DNA of 28,874 bases from Candidatus Gastranaerophilales bacterium (GTDB lineage Bacteria; Cyanobacteriota; Vampirovibrionia; Gastranaerophilales; Gastranaerophilaceae). The DNA is taken from contig CAAGGG010000061.1 of the NCBI GenBank assembly GCA_900769355.1, forward strand, positions 1 through 28,874. Reading direction: 5' to 3'. The notes under the pieces are model-generated. The model saw only the letters and a program-made list of their open reading frames with translations. It searched no databases and was not told the DNA's origin. The translations under genes and the position numbers were made by a program. Shown one piece after another: positions 15,119 through 22,672 of this stretch (position 1 is its first letter; each line of letters begins with the position of its first letter).

Positions 15119-16561
15119 ATGGGAATGTCAGCATCACAAGCTAGATTTTTAGGTCTGACAGCCAGAAAGACAAATGTTGAGTTTGAAGGTCAACAGATTA
15201 ACCAACAAAGAACAACGTTGTCTAACCAGTCTGCAAATTATTACAATGATTTGCTCGGTATGTCAGTACCTGTTCCGCCGTCTGTCGACGACTACACAAA
15301 AGCTGTGTACACTTTCGAAGATGGTGCTTTAACAAACCAAGTTACTGCTATGATTGCTCAAAATAATGGCACTTATACTGTTAGCTATTTGAGAACTTGG
15401 AAAGATGATTTTTCCGTAGTTGCGGCTACAACAAGTATTGTTACTCGTGCAGGTGACGATACATTTAAAGTTGGCGCAAGTGTTTTAAGAAAACTTGGTA
15501 AATTTGACGAAACTAATATGACAACAATTAAGACAGTTGATAGTAAAATTACTATTGACAATGAAACTTATGATGTAACTAAAAAAGATGATGGTTATTA
15601 TATTGATAAACTTACAGGGGAAAACACCGAAATTGCGCTTACAGAAGAAGAAAAGGCTAATGTTAAATATTATTCCAGAAATGCAGATACTGATAACTTA
15701 ATTGAATATCAAAGAAATGAAGATGGAACTTTCTCACCATTAAAAAAAGATGGTTCAGTTGATACTGCAACAAAAGTTCCAGCAGACGATGTAACTCCTG
15801 CAATTTTCGATAAAGCGAAAGATGAAGTTTATATTGTTAAAACAAATGATGATGGTTCTCAAGTAAAATTGATTCCTACTACAGCAGAAACAAAATTGAC
15901 AGATATAGAAGTTGAAACAATTACAACAACTCAAAAAGTTCCAACTGATGAATATTTGAAAACTTTGTCAGAAGATCAACTTAAAAATTTATTGAAAGAA
16001 GAAGAACAATATATCGCGCTTCTTCAACAAAAATATGGCGAAGGTGACTATGTAGTTCGCTATATTAAAAATTCTACAACAGGCGAATATAATCCATACT
16101 TCTATAAATCAGATGATTTGAAAAATGCAATCTATGACGATAAAACAGGCAATTCTCAATCAAACATTAATTGCTACACAATCGGAACAGAAACTAAAAC
16201 CGAAGAAGTTAAAGCAGTTGAAGGTTGCGAAATTGAAAAAGACAGTTCAGGACGTTATATCAATATTTCAATTCCGGACGCAACAGGTAAAAAGATTCCT
16301 TATGCTTTGACAACATCAACAGTAACTGATCAAGATGCATATAACGACGCTATGAACCAGTATGAATATGAAAAATATGAATACGATCAAGCAATTCAAG
16401 AAATTAACTCAAAAATCGAAATTGTTCAATCACAAGATAAAAACCTAGAATTAAGATTGAAACAATTAGATACAGAGCAAGACGCAATTTCAACAGAAAT
16501 TGATGCAGTTCAAAAAGTTATTGAAAAAAACGTTGAAAGTTCATTCAAAACTTTCGGCTAA
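15119..16561 (+). CDS. Hypothetical lineage-type protein, Lys/Glu/Thr-rich with C-terminal coiled coil
   Basis: The 480-residue product starts MGMSASQARFLGLTARKTNV and continues with a helical Q/N-rich stretch (EGQQINQQRTTLSNQSANYY). I recall this start from Melainabacteria proteins of unknown function. Its heptad pattern is reminiscent of flagellin or hook-associated N-termini, but no flagellin domain can be claimed. The middle (residues 60-400) is polar, Thr/Asp/Lys-rich, with beta-type repeats such as TYDVTKKDDGYYIDK. Residues 425-480 form a coiled coil (EINSKIEIVQSQDKNLELR). No signal peptide is present. Paired terminal helices around a variable centre suggest a surface or filament-like subunit. 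It is a single gene with its own terminator. Confidence 0.75.
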   Translation: MGMSASQARFLGLTARKTNVEFEGQQINQQRTTLSNQSANYYNDLLGMSVPVPPSVDDYTKAVYTFEDGALTNQVTAMIAQNNGTYTVSYLRTWKDDFSVVAATTSIVTRAGDDTFKVGASVLRKLGKFDETNMTTIKTVDSKITIDNETYDVTKKDDGYYIDKLTGENTEIALTEEEKANVKYYSRNADTDNLIEYQRNEDGTFSPLKKDGSVDTATKVPADDVTPAIFDKAKDEVYIVKTNDDGSQVKLIPTTAETKLTDIEVETITTTQKVPTDEYLKTLSEDQLKNLLKEEEQYIALLQQKYGEGDYVVRYIKNSTTGEYNPYFYKSDDLKNAIYDDKTGNSQSNINCYTIGTETKTEEVKAVEGCEIEKDSSGRYINISIPDATGKKIPYALTTSTVTDQDAYNDAMNQYEYEKYEYDQAIQEINSKIEIVQSQDKNLELRLKQLDTEQDAISTEIDAVQKVIEKNVESSFKTFG

Positions 16562-16603
16562 TCAAATAAAAAATTTCCTTTCCCTTTTTCCTATTGATTT
16601 TCC

Positions 16604-16632
16604 AACGACAAGCATACAGTTTGTCGTTTTTC
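16604..16632 (+). terminator. Terminator after the 480-residue protein
   Basis: AACGACAA (16604-16611) pairs with TTGTCGTT (16621-16628) around a 9-base loop, followed by TTTTC. It ends the transcript 40 bases past the stop codon. Confidence 0.88.
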
Positions 16633-16642
16633 TTTGTGTGTG

Positions 16643-16744
16643 AGAGGGTTTTAGGTTGTTTACCCATCTATATCTTCCCTTATAGAGGGAAGACTTATTT
16701 ATAGTCTATTTTAGATTGTTTACCCATCTACATTTCTCTCAAAA
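16643..16744. repeat. Inverted-repeat module with GTTTACCCATCTA
   Basis: TTTTAGGTTGTTTACCCATC (16653 onward) and TTTTAGATTGTTTACCCATC (16701 onward) are direct repeats. They are framed by GAGAGGGTTTT on the left and TCTCTCAAAAC on the right, which are near-inverted. Between them TTCCCTTATAGAGGGAA is a palindrome. A related piece with the middle inverted (GGGTTTTAGATGGGTAAACA) lies at 9908-9927. It fills the space between convergent genes. Confidence 0.6.
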
Positions 16745-17389
16745 CTACAACCCTTTAACCCTTGTTAGAGGCCAGAACAAGAATACTGCACGCCCGATAA
16801 ATCTGTCTTCCGGTAACAATCCCCACCATCTGCTGTCATAAGAATTCCCGCGGTTGTCGCCCATCATTAGGTATTTGTGTTCCGGAATTACAATTGGTCC
16901 ACACAACATATCGTCAGAACAAGGCTTGTCATAATATGGTGTCACGATATATGGCTCGTCGAGCGGTTTATCGTTTATGTAAACCGTGCTTTTGCCGTCT
17001 TTGTCTGTTTTTATTTCAAATTTATCTCCCGGAGTGCCGATTACACGCTTAATATAGGCTACATCTTTGCAGAAAAAGCCTGTTAACCTTGAAAATACTT
17101 TCCAAGGAGTGTTTTGCAATCTCTCAAACGGGGGGTAAAACACCATTACGTCGCCTCGTTTTGGTGTTGAATAAAACCTTGAAAACCTTTCTACAACAAT
17201 TCTATCACCTTCAACAAGTGTCGGGTGCATGGAAGCTGACGGAATCCAACGGATTTCACCTATAAAAAATCTGATTATAATTACCATCACAACCACAAAA
17301 ACAACTGTTTCTATAATCTCTCTTGCGGTTGGGTTTATTTTCATGTAATTCTCTTTTATTTTTAATGCAATTTCTTTAATTTTATTCAT
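16745..17389 (-). CDS. lepB: Signal peptidase I
   Basis: The 214-residue protein has a single N-terminal membrane helix (about 26-44) and the type I signal peptidase blocks. PSASMHPTL carries the catalytic serine (S53), YIKRVIGTPGD the general-base lysine (K114), and MMGDNRGNSYDSRWWGLLP the box E. It removes signal peptides on the outer face of the inner membrane; the TonB-like protein at 1789 would be a client. Prepilins instead need a different peptidase, not found here. The start overlaps the stop of the upstream prenyl synthase by 8 bases, so the two are translationally coupled. Length is normal. Downstream, a repeat region separates it from the convergent gene. Confidence 0.96.
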   Translation of the reverse strand: MNKIKEIALKIKENYMKINPTAREIIETVVFVVVMVIIIRFFIGEIRWIPSASMHPTLVEGDRIVVERFSRFYSTPKRGDVMVFYPPFERLQNTPWKVFSRLTGFFCKDVAYIKRVIGTPGDKFEIKTDKDGKSTVYINDKPLDEPYIVTPYYDKPCSDDMLCGPIVIPEHKYLMMGDNRGNSYDSRWWGLLPEDRFIGRAVFLFWPLTRVKGL

Positions 17390-18311
17390 CTCTAATTAGT
17401 CCTAAAAGCTCTATTAGTGCCGTTTTATATTTACTATCTTTAAGTTTTTCAATCTCATTTTCGGCACATTCAATGTAATTATTCAACAAATCTTTGGTTT
17501 TTTCAATACCATTTTCAAACCCTTCAACACTTCCTGCCAAAATAACCGGAGCCGTATAAATTCCGTCTTTAAAATCACTTTTTGAAGTCTTTGCGTTAAT
17601 CAAATCATCACGAATTTGAAAAGCGATGCCAAAGGCTTTGGCAAATTCTGAAAAGTCGTACCCCTCACCTGAATTTCTAAGTTCACTAACGTTTTCTAAG
17701 AAATTCTTTCCTCTCCCCTTATGGGCGAGGAATGACTCCGTACTTACTAAACTTAAACTCCCGCAAATGGCAGTTTCAAAAAGTTTTGCGGTCTTTTGTT
17801 CTGTTTTTTTTAGGTACTCTTCAATTGTTGGAATTTTAAATTTGTTAAATTGTTGAGAAACTTCTCCTTGGCACATATCGTCAAGTGTTTGGGCAAACAT
17901 ATCAATGATTTCAAACGAATTAAGCGAACGAATTTTTTTTAGTGCAAGTGAAATTAAATAATCGCCTGTAATTATAGCTAATTTGGTTTCAAAAAGAGAG
18001 TTAAGAGTTTCAACTCCACGTCTGTTTTGACTTTCGTCGATTATATCGTCATGAATTAGTGAGGCGTTGTGCACAAGCTCAATTGCGGCTTGCAGGATAA
18101 TTTGTTGTTGCGTTATTTTGCAACCAAAAGCTTTCAAAACTAAAAAAGCAACAACCGCGCGAATATGTTTTGATGGCGCGTTTAAAATTTCTAAAAGTTT
18201 TGATTTTAAAGGTTTTTCAAGCTCAATCCCACTGAGCAATTCTTGTTTGACTTGCTCAATTTCATCTGTGACAACCCCAAAAATTTCAGAATATTTTTCT
18301 TGAAAACTCAT
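17382..18311 (-). CDS. All-trans polyprenyl diphosphate synthase
   Basis: The 309-residue protein is an IspA/IspB-type prenyl synthase making farnesyl, geranylgeranyl or longer diphosphates for quinone and lipid synthesis. The first Asp-rich motif is DDIID (88-92, in ASLIHDDIIDES). The second is RDDLIN (234-239), where the last Asp of DDxxD is Asn. The usual GGKRxRP near the start is altered (PSKHIRAVV). Chain length cannot be told. Residues about 190-219 (STESFLAHKGRGKNF to NSGEGYD) look like an insertion not normal for the family; their DNA (17655-17744) contains a palindrome CCTCTCCCC-TTAT-GGGCGAGG, as if a repeat were inserted in frame. Upstream of and overlapping lepB. No ribosome site is obvious. 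Confidence 0.9.
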   Translation of the reverse strand: MSFQEKYSEIFGVVTDEIEQVKQELLSGIELEKPLKSKLLEILNAPSKHIRAVVAFLVLKAFGCKITQQQIILQAAIELVHNASLIHDDIIDESQNRRGVETLNSLFETKLAIITGDYLISLALKKIRSLNSFEIIDMFAQTLDDMCQGEVSQQFNKFKIPTIEEYLKKTEQKTAKLFETAICGSLSLVSTESFLAHKGRGKNFLENVSELRNSGEGYDFSEFAKAFGIAFQIRDDLINAKTSKSDFKDGIYTAPVILAGSVEGFENGIEKTKDLLNNYIECAENEIEKLKDSKYKTALIELLGLIRDE

Positions 18312-18336
18312 AAAACTATGTTATCACAAACAAGTT

Positions 18337-19911
18337 TTATGCGTAACTCCACCATTTCCAATCTGGAAGAGCTTCGTTTTTTAATGGATTTCCATTTTGA
18401 TCTGTAGAATCATTGTATCCACAGTTATTAATATGGTCAATTATTGTTTGTTGTTCATCTTTGCCATCAACCGACATAGCAGACCCTTTTGTAAAAATGT
18501 CACCACCAATGCTGTCTAGAAAATCTGCATCAGCTTGATATGCGACATATTCACCTGCAGCTCCGGTGCCTTTATAAATTAATTCTGTCAAGATTTTTTG
18601 ATAATTATCCGGAAGTTTTGTATTGTCATCATTATTATTATACCAAGCTCCATCTGTGCCAAGCCAATAAGCCTGATATTTATTGTTGATTTCGTTTATA
18701 TTTTGCAGTGCTTGTTCATATTCTGCATCGTTCTTAAATACTCCCATATTTTTGAGTCTGGTTATATTATCTTTCGTAATTGTGATTGTTGCGCTATTTT
18801 TAAGATTTGTGTACTGTGAGATGGTTGCATGTGTTAATTCATGAACTAATGTTGCAACAAGTTCGTCCCAAGCAGCCCCTCTTTTTAAGTATTTGTTGGA
18901 GTCTAAACAAATTCCTAAGTCATTATCTTCATTGTCTGCATCATTGTCAAAAAACGAAATATGTTGTGTAAAACTCCCATCAGCATTTGTTTTGCCGCTA
19001 GGTTTGGTGTTTGTATTGCTGTTTGTGTATGAAATAGTATAGTTTTCTGCGGTGTAACTTCCCAGTGTATAATGATCTCCATCTTCTCTATCTTTATTCA
19101 AATCTCTAAAAGAAATTTGTCCAATTCTATAATCATCGCTTTCTGCAAAAGTATCTTCCATTGATATTAGACGATTTAGAGCATCTAATTGATTTGTTAA
19201 GCCTGCGGCTGTCAAGTATTCTTTTGTATAATCAATTGCAAATTGGATTTTTTCTTTTGTTGAAGCGTTATCAAATTTTGTTTGTATTTCATCTGAATAA
19301 GCTTGAACCTGAGTTTTGAAATCGTTATAGCCGTCTTTTTTCAAATACGTGTTCAAGAAATCTTTTACTTCTGCGTAAGACAAAGTTCCGTTATTGTCTT
19401 TATCAAGGCTGTAAAAACTTCTGTTCAAAGAACCGAAAAAGTCGTTGTGGCTATCTTCCCACTTGTCGTTTTGAGTGAGTGCGATAAGTTGAGAACGGCT
19501 AATTCCGGTTTCTTTTGTTACAGTTGAATCCTGTTTGTCGTGAACATATTCAAAAAATGTGTCCGCATCTCGAAAATTCTCAATAAACGAATGGTGTGAA
19601 TTGTAGATTAATTTTTTGATATAATTTAATTCTTCATTAGTTATAGAAGAACTGTTTGCATAAGCTTCAGCCTCGCTTGTTGCGGTGGCAGTGTTATTTG
19701 TTTCTTCTACGCTATATGTAGAAACAAAATTTATATCAGAAATATCAGCAACACTTCCATCAGAACGAACAAAACCATCAGTATTGGACGCTTTATCCAA
19801 TTCGGGAAATCCGTTCTGTTCTGTCAAATCAGTTTTTTGAGTTTGCTCGTTTATTTTTTCAATATCATAGTTTCTGATAATTGATGAAAACGTGTTGTTG
19901 CTAATCTCCAT
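18337..19911 (-). CDS. EF-hand protein with HELTH zinc-metalloprotease motif
   Basis: The 524-residue product is not a family I can name. An EF-hand loop lies at 170-181 (DKDNNGTLSYAE, with Asp, Asp, Asn, Thr, Ser and Glu at the six ligand places). A gluzincin-like HELTH motif lies at 357-361 in LVATLVHELTHATISQ, and a downstream GEYVAYQADAD (453-463) contains a Glu that could be the third zinc ligand. There is no signal peptide. The N-terminus (MEISNNTFSSIIRNYDIEKI) resembles the small protein at 27514. A Ca-regulated protease, possibly exported by a non-Sec route, is an inference. AAGGAAG lies before the ATG; the gene is 25 bases upstream of the prenyl synthase on the same strand and 91 bases below the small helical gene. 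Confidence 0.75.
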   Translation of the reverse strand: MEISNNTFSSIIRNYDIEKINEQTQKTDLTEQNGFPELDKASNTDGFVRSDGSVADISDINFVSTYSVEETNNTATATSEAEAYANSSSITNEELNYIKKLIYNSHHSFIENFRDADTFFEYVHDKQDSTVTKETGISRSQLIALTQNDKWEDSHNDFFGSLNRSFYSLDKDNNGTLSYAEVKDFLNTYLKKDGYNDFKTQVQAYSDEIQTKFDNASTKEKIQFAIDYTKEYLTAAGLTNQLDALNRLISMEDTFAESDDYRIGQISFRDLNKDREDGDHYTLGSYTAENYTISYTNSNTNTKPSGKTNADGSFTQHISFFDNDADNEDNDLGICLDSNKYLKRGAAWDELVATLVHELTHATISQYTNLKNSATITITKDNITRLKNMGVFKNDAEYEQALQNINEINNKYQAYWLGTDGAWYNNNDDNTKLPDNYQKILTELIYKGTGAAGEYVAYQADADFLDSIGGDIFTKGSAMSVDGKDEQQTIIDHINNCGYNDSTDQNGNPLKNEALPDWKWWSYA

Positions 19912-20002
19912 AATTCTTCCTTTTTTTTAGAAAGACGGATTTTATGAAGAATAACTTTAATAAAAATGGCGTTTAAGTTGCAAATCGTTACAATTGTGTA
20001 TA

Positions 20003-20389
20003 TTACATCAACATGTGATAATACTTCATATAATCGGACATAATCTGGGAACTTGTTGCGTTAGCCATTGTCGCTTTAAGTTCTTGTTGACTGTCTGTGT
20101 CAACAGCTTTTTTAATTTTTTCAGTATCATTGTTTGTTGGAGTATTTTGTTGAACAGTTTCTTGTTCTTGCAATTGTTGGGCAAGTTCTGCCATTTGTGC
20201 CTTAATTTCTTCCATTAAAGCCTTATCGCCGGTATATGAGCCGGTTGATTGAATTCCGTTATCTTGAAACTGACTCAAAATATCAGACCATTCATTGTAG
20301 TCTGTAATTGTTGTACCTTGCGCTTGAGCAGCCGCTTGTGCTTTTTTTAGTTCGTCCTCTGATTGAATACCATCAACTTTTATTGACAT
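20003..20389 (-). CDS. Hypothetical small Gln-rich helical protein
   Basis: The 128-residue product is not recognised. It has no signal peptide, Cys or membrane segment. A predicted helix KALMEEIKAQMAELAQQLQE (about 60-79) is a heptad-type coiled coil, with flanking Gln/Asn/Thr-rich stretches and a C-terminus rich in Met and Tyr (MSDYMKYYHMLM). GAGGA lies 8 bases before the ATG. It sits between the metalloprotease-like gene and the LysM-like gene on the same strand, and a terminator separates it from the latter. It may be an adaptor or chaperone-like partner of its neighbours, but that is only context. Confidence 0.65.
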   Translation of the reverse strand: MSIKVDGIQSEDELKKAQAAAQAQGTTITDYNEWSDILSQFQDNGIQSTGSYTGDKALMEEIKAQMAELAQQLQEQETVQQNTPTNNDTEKIKKAVDTDSQQELKATMANATSSQIMSDYMKYYHMLM

Positions 20390-20519
20390 AGTTTTGTCCT
20401 CAATAAACCTCTCTATTTATATTAAGTATATTATTCCCAGAAAATTTCAGAAGCTATTTGATTTGTAATAAAAGTTAATAAATTCGGGTAGAGTTTCTGT
20501 CTGCCTTGTTTTTATAATA

Positions 20520-20553
20520 CTAAAAAGGACAGGCTCGTCACCTGTCCTTTTAG
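20520..20553 (-). terminator. Terminator after the LysM-like gene
   Basis: CTAAAAAGGACAGG (20520 onward) faces CCTGTCCTTTTAG across a 7-base loop, with T-rich ends on both strands, so it can stop transcription either way. On the minus strand it follows the gene at 20569-21894. Confidence 0.87.
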
Positions 20554-20568
20554 AATATTTATTTTAAC

Positions 20569-21894
20569 TTATGCAGCTTTTACTTTAACTTTATCACCTG
20601 CATTAAGCATTGGTAATGGGTGAATTCCGTCTTTATCCATTTTAGCACCGTTGCGTTTCATAATTTCGTGCATTCTTTCTGTAATTTCTGCATTTGTTGG
20701 TTTGTAATTTGGGTCGCCTTGATGTTCTGCGATTAGTTCAAATTTTGCATAACCCCAATATGTATCACCTTTTTGAGCTTCGTGTTCTTTTTCTGCTTGT
20801 TGAGCTTTATCAGCTTCATCTGCTTCTTGAAGTTCTTGTTCTTCTTGAGCATCTTTAGCAGCATTACTTTCTTCTGTTTTTTCTGTTTCTTCTGCTTGAA
20901 CAGGCGGAACTACAGTTGTTTGTGCTTTTGGTTGTGCAGCTGCTTGAGGTTTATCAGCTTCTTCTGTTTGTGGTGCAGGTTGAGCTTTTGCAGAATCTGT
21001 TTTTGTTGTATCTACTGGAGTAGCTACCGGTTTTGTCGCTTCCGGTTGAGTAGGAGTAGTTGTATCTCCACTATTGCATGATTTTGTTGCGACTACGGCG
21101 GCTCCAATAGCTACAGCTGCGCCAATACCTGCAGCAATACCTTTTTTACCTTTAAAGAATTTCGCAACTTTTGAGAAAAAGCCTTTTGAACCTTTAGCGG
21201 CTGCAGCTTCTTCTGATTGAATAGCTCTTGTTACGCCTTGAGAGGCAGAGCTTTCTGCAGCATGCTCTCCGGCTTTAATTGTTGATGTTACGCCTTGAGA
21301 AGCGGTTCTTTCAACTGCTTGTTCCCCGGCTTTAACAGTAGATGTTGTAGCTTTCGGAGCTGCTGTTTCCACTGGAGTTGCAATTTGAGCTGCTTGTGGC
21401 TTGATAGGAATGTTAAGTTTATTTTGAAGTTCTACAATTTTTTGAGTTGCGCCTGCATCTTTCCCGCCTAATTCCCATAAAACTTTATTTTTTTGTGCAA
21501 TTTGTTTTTCTAATTTTTTAGCACGATGTGGGTGTTTTTCTTTATCCAAGCCAGCCAATTCTCTTTCCTTTTTGGCAATATCTGCTTGAGTTTCATTCAT
21601 TCTTTTTTCAAGTTTTTCATGTTCAATTGTTGCTTGTTTTAACTGTTTTTGTAATTGTTCAGTTTCTTGTTGAGCATTTAATTGAGCAATTGTATTATCT
21701 GTTACAACCGGTTGTTGAACCTGTGCCGGTTTACTTTGCCCAACTGGAACAGTTGAACTTCCTTCAACGTGTGCTGTTTGACCGGTTGGTTGAGCTAATG
21801 TTTCCCCAACTTGTTTCCCTGTTCCTTTTGCTTTTCTTAAATTCGCTAAATTGCCGTATTGTTCGTTTCCTGTTTTGAATTGTACTCTTGCCAT
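20569..21894 (-). CDS. Membrane-anchored protein with coiled coil and LysM-like C-terminus
   Basis: The 441-residue protein has in order: a polar N-terminus, a coiled coil at about 66-140 (EHEKLEKRMNETQADIAKKE), two 19-residue tandem repeats at 185-222 (STVKAGEQAVERTASQGVT, then a close copy), and one hydrophobic helix at 252-270 (GIAAGIGAAVAIGAAVVA) followed by Cys273. A long Pro/Ala/Glu/Gln spacer follows. Residues 375-441 (KGDTYWGYAKFELIAEH, then a helix, then LNAGDKVKVKA) resemble a diverged LysM domain, which would bind peptidoglycan. With the helix in the inner membrane, the spacer would reach the cell wall, so it probably links membrane and wall. AAGGGGAAG lies before the ATG. Confidence 0.78.
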   Translation of the reverse strand: MARVQFKTGNEQYGNLANLRKAKGTGKQVGETLAQPTGQTAHVEGSSTVPVGQSKPAQVQQPVVTDNTIAQLNAQQETEQLQKQLKQATIEHEKLEKRMNETQADIAKKERELAGLDKEKHPHRAKKLEKQIAQKNKVLWELGGKDAGATQKIVELQNKLNIPIKPQAAQIATPVETAAPKATTSTVKAGEQAVERTASQGVTSTIKAGEHAAESSASQGVTRAIQSEEAAAAKGSKGFFSKVAKFFKGKKGIAAGIGAAVAIGAAVVATKSCNSGDTTTPTQPEATKPVATPVDTTKTDSAKAQPAPQTEEADKPQAAAQPKAQTTVVPPVQAEETEKTEESNAAKDAQEEQELQEADEADKAQQAEKEHEAQKGDTYWGYAKFELIAEHQGDPNYKPTNAEITERMHEIMKRNGAKMDKDGIHPLPMLNAGDKVKVKAA

Positions 21895-22065
21895 AATTCT
21901 TCCCCTTTTTCCTCGTTTTCTTGTGTTTTACTAAATTTTACCCATAGGAGATTAGCTTCTTGCAAATGCATATTTGAATAAGAGGTACAATGTTTGCACC
22001 CATTCAAATTGAATTTGCAAAATGTTTAATCGTGTTTGTTAAAGTGATTAATTTCCCCTTGTACT

Positions 22066-22092
22066 ATTATAAAAACATTTGATTTCTTGAAA
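22066..22092 (-). promoter_or_regulatory. Candidate promoter of the LysM-like gene, beside a G10 tract
   Basis: Minus strand TTTCAA (22092-22087), a 15-base spacer and TATAAT (22071-22066). Ten G lie at 22104-22113 on the plus strand, just upstream of this promoter. The spacer is shorter than ideal and the 5' untranslated region would be long (about 165 bases), so confidence is low. Confidence 0.35.
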
Positions 22093-22500
22093 TTGTCTTT
22101 TTCGGGGGGGGGGCACTTAATAAAACTTAATAATAGGAGAGAGTATACTGGCAGGTGAGGGGGAAATGGCAGCTAAGCAGCTAGGAAGCGGTGCTATGCA
22201 CGTAGCCCACTGTAACAAAATTGGTCCCTATTTCAGGCATTGGTGTAAGGTTTTAGCAGCTAAGTTTGTAAAAGACGATAAGACGATAGGGCGATAAGTT
22301 CGTTACATTAAGATACTAAGTTACTAGGGCACTAAGGTCGTTGCGGTTAAATAAAAATAAGCTGGATTCTTTCGGTTCTGAAGAACCTCAGAATGACGAA
22401 AATAGCAGCTATTAACGTCATTGCGAGCGTTTAGCGAAGCAATCCAGACATTATTATTTTATTTCAGAATGACGACTCACACTTAGCTACTTCAATACCA

Positions 22501-22600
22501 GAAAGTAGGTCGGGGTACCCACCCCGACATCGTTAATTTAATAAGCTAGATTCTGAATAGCAAGAAAAATTCTTCTTCGCTAATCGCTTAGAATATTTTT
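22501..22600 (-). repeat. R2 plus R5 repeat, reversed copy near ftsZ
   Basis: GTAGGTCGGGGTACCCACCC (palindromic, family R5) is followed by TAAGCTAGATTCTGAATAGC and CGCTTAGAATATTTT (family R2, reverse complement). The order matches 9974-10083 read on the opposite strand. Confidence 0.8.
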
Positions 22601-22603
22601 TAT

Positions 22604-22636
22604 CAAAAAAATAGACGATCTTTTCAATCGTCTATT
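22604..22636 (-). terminator. Terminator after ftsZ
   Basis: AATAGACGAT (22610-22619) pairs with ATCGTCTATT (22627-22636). On the minus strand the stem is followed by a seven-T run, 36 bases past the ftsZ stop. Confidence 0.9.
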
Positions 22637-22672
22637 TTCTCTTTCATACTTCATCTATTATTTTAGTGTGAA

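Larger units (their letters stand above)
21895..22672. other. Long intergenic region: G10 tract, leader-like ORF and repeats
   Basis: From left to right: the upstream region of the LysM-like gene, ten G at 22104-22113, and a 44-codon ORF at 22166-22300 (MAAKQLGSGAMHVAHCNKIG onward) preceded by GAGGGGG. One R4 unit lies at 22200-22254, an AAGATACTAAGTTACTAGGG segment at 22309-22328, a palindromic CATTGCGAGCGTTTAGCGAA element at 22420-22446, then R5 plus R2 reversed at 22501-22600 and the ftsZ terminator. The order G-tract, AAKQL leader, R5, R2 matches the prepilin-like loci but without the pilin coding part. Confidence 0.6.

Noticed and set aside
20773..21878. Plus-strand Phe/Cys/Leu-rich ORFs opposite the LysM-like gene
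   Set aside because: Their odd composition is the reverse complement of Glu/Ala/Gln-rich codons; they are shadows.
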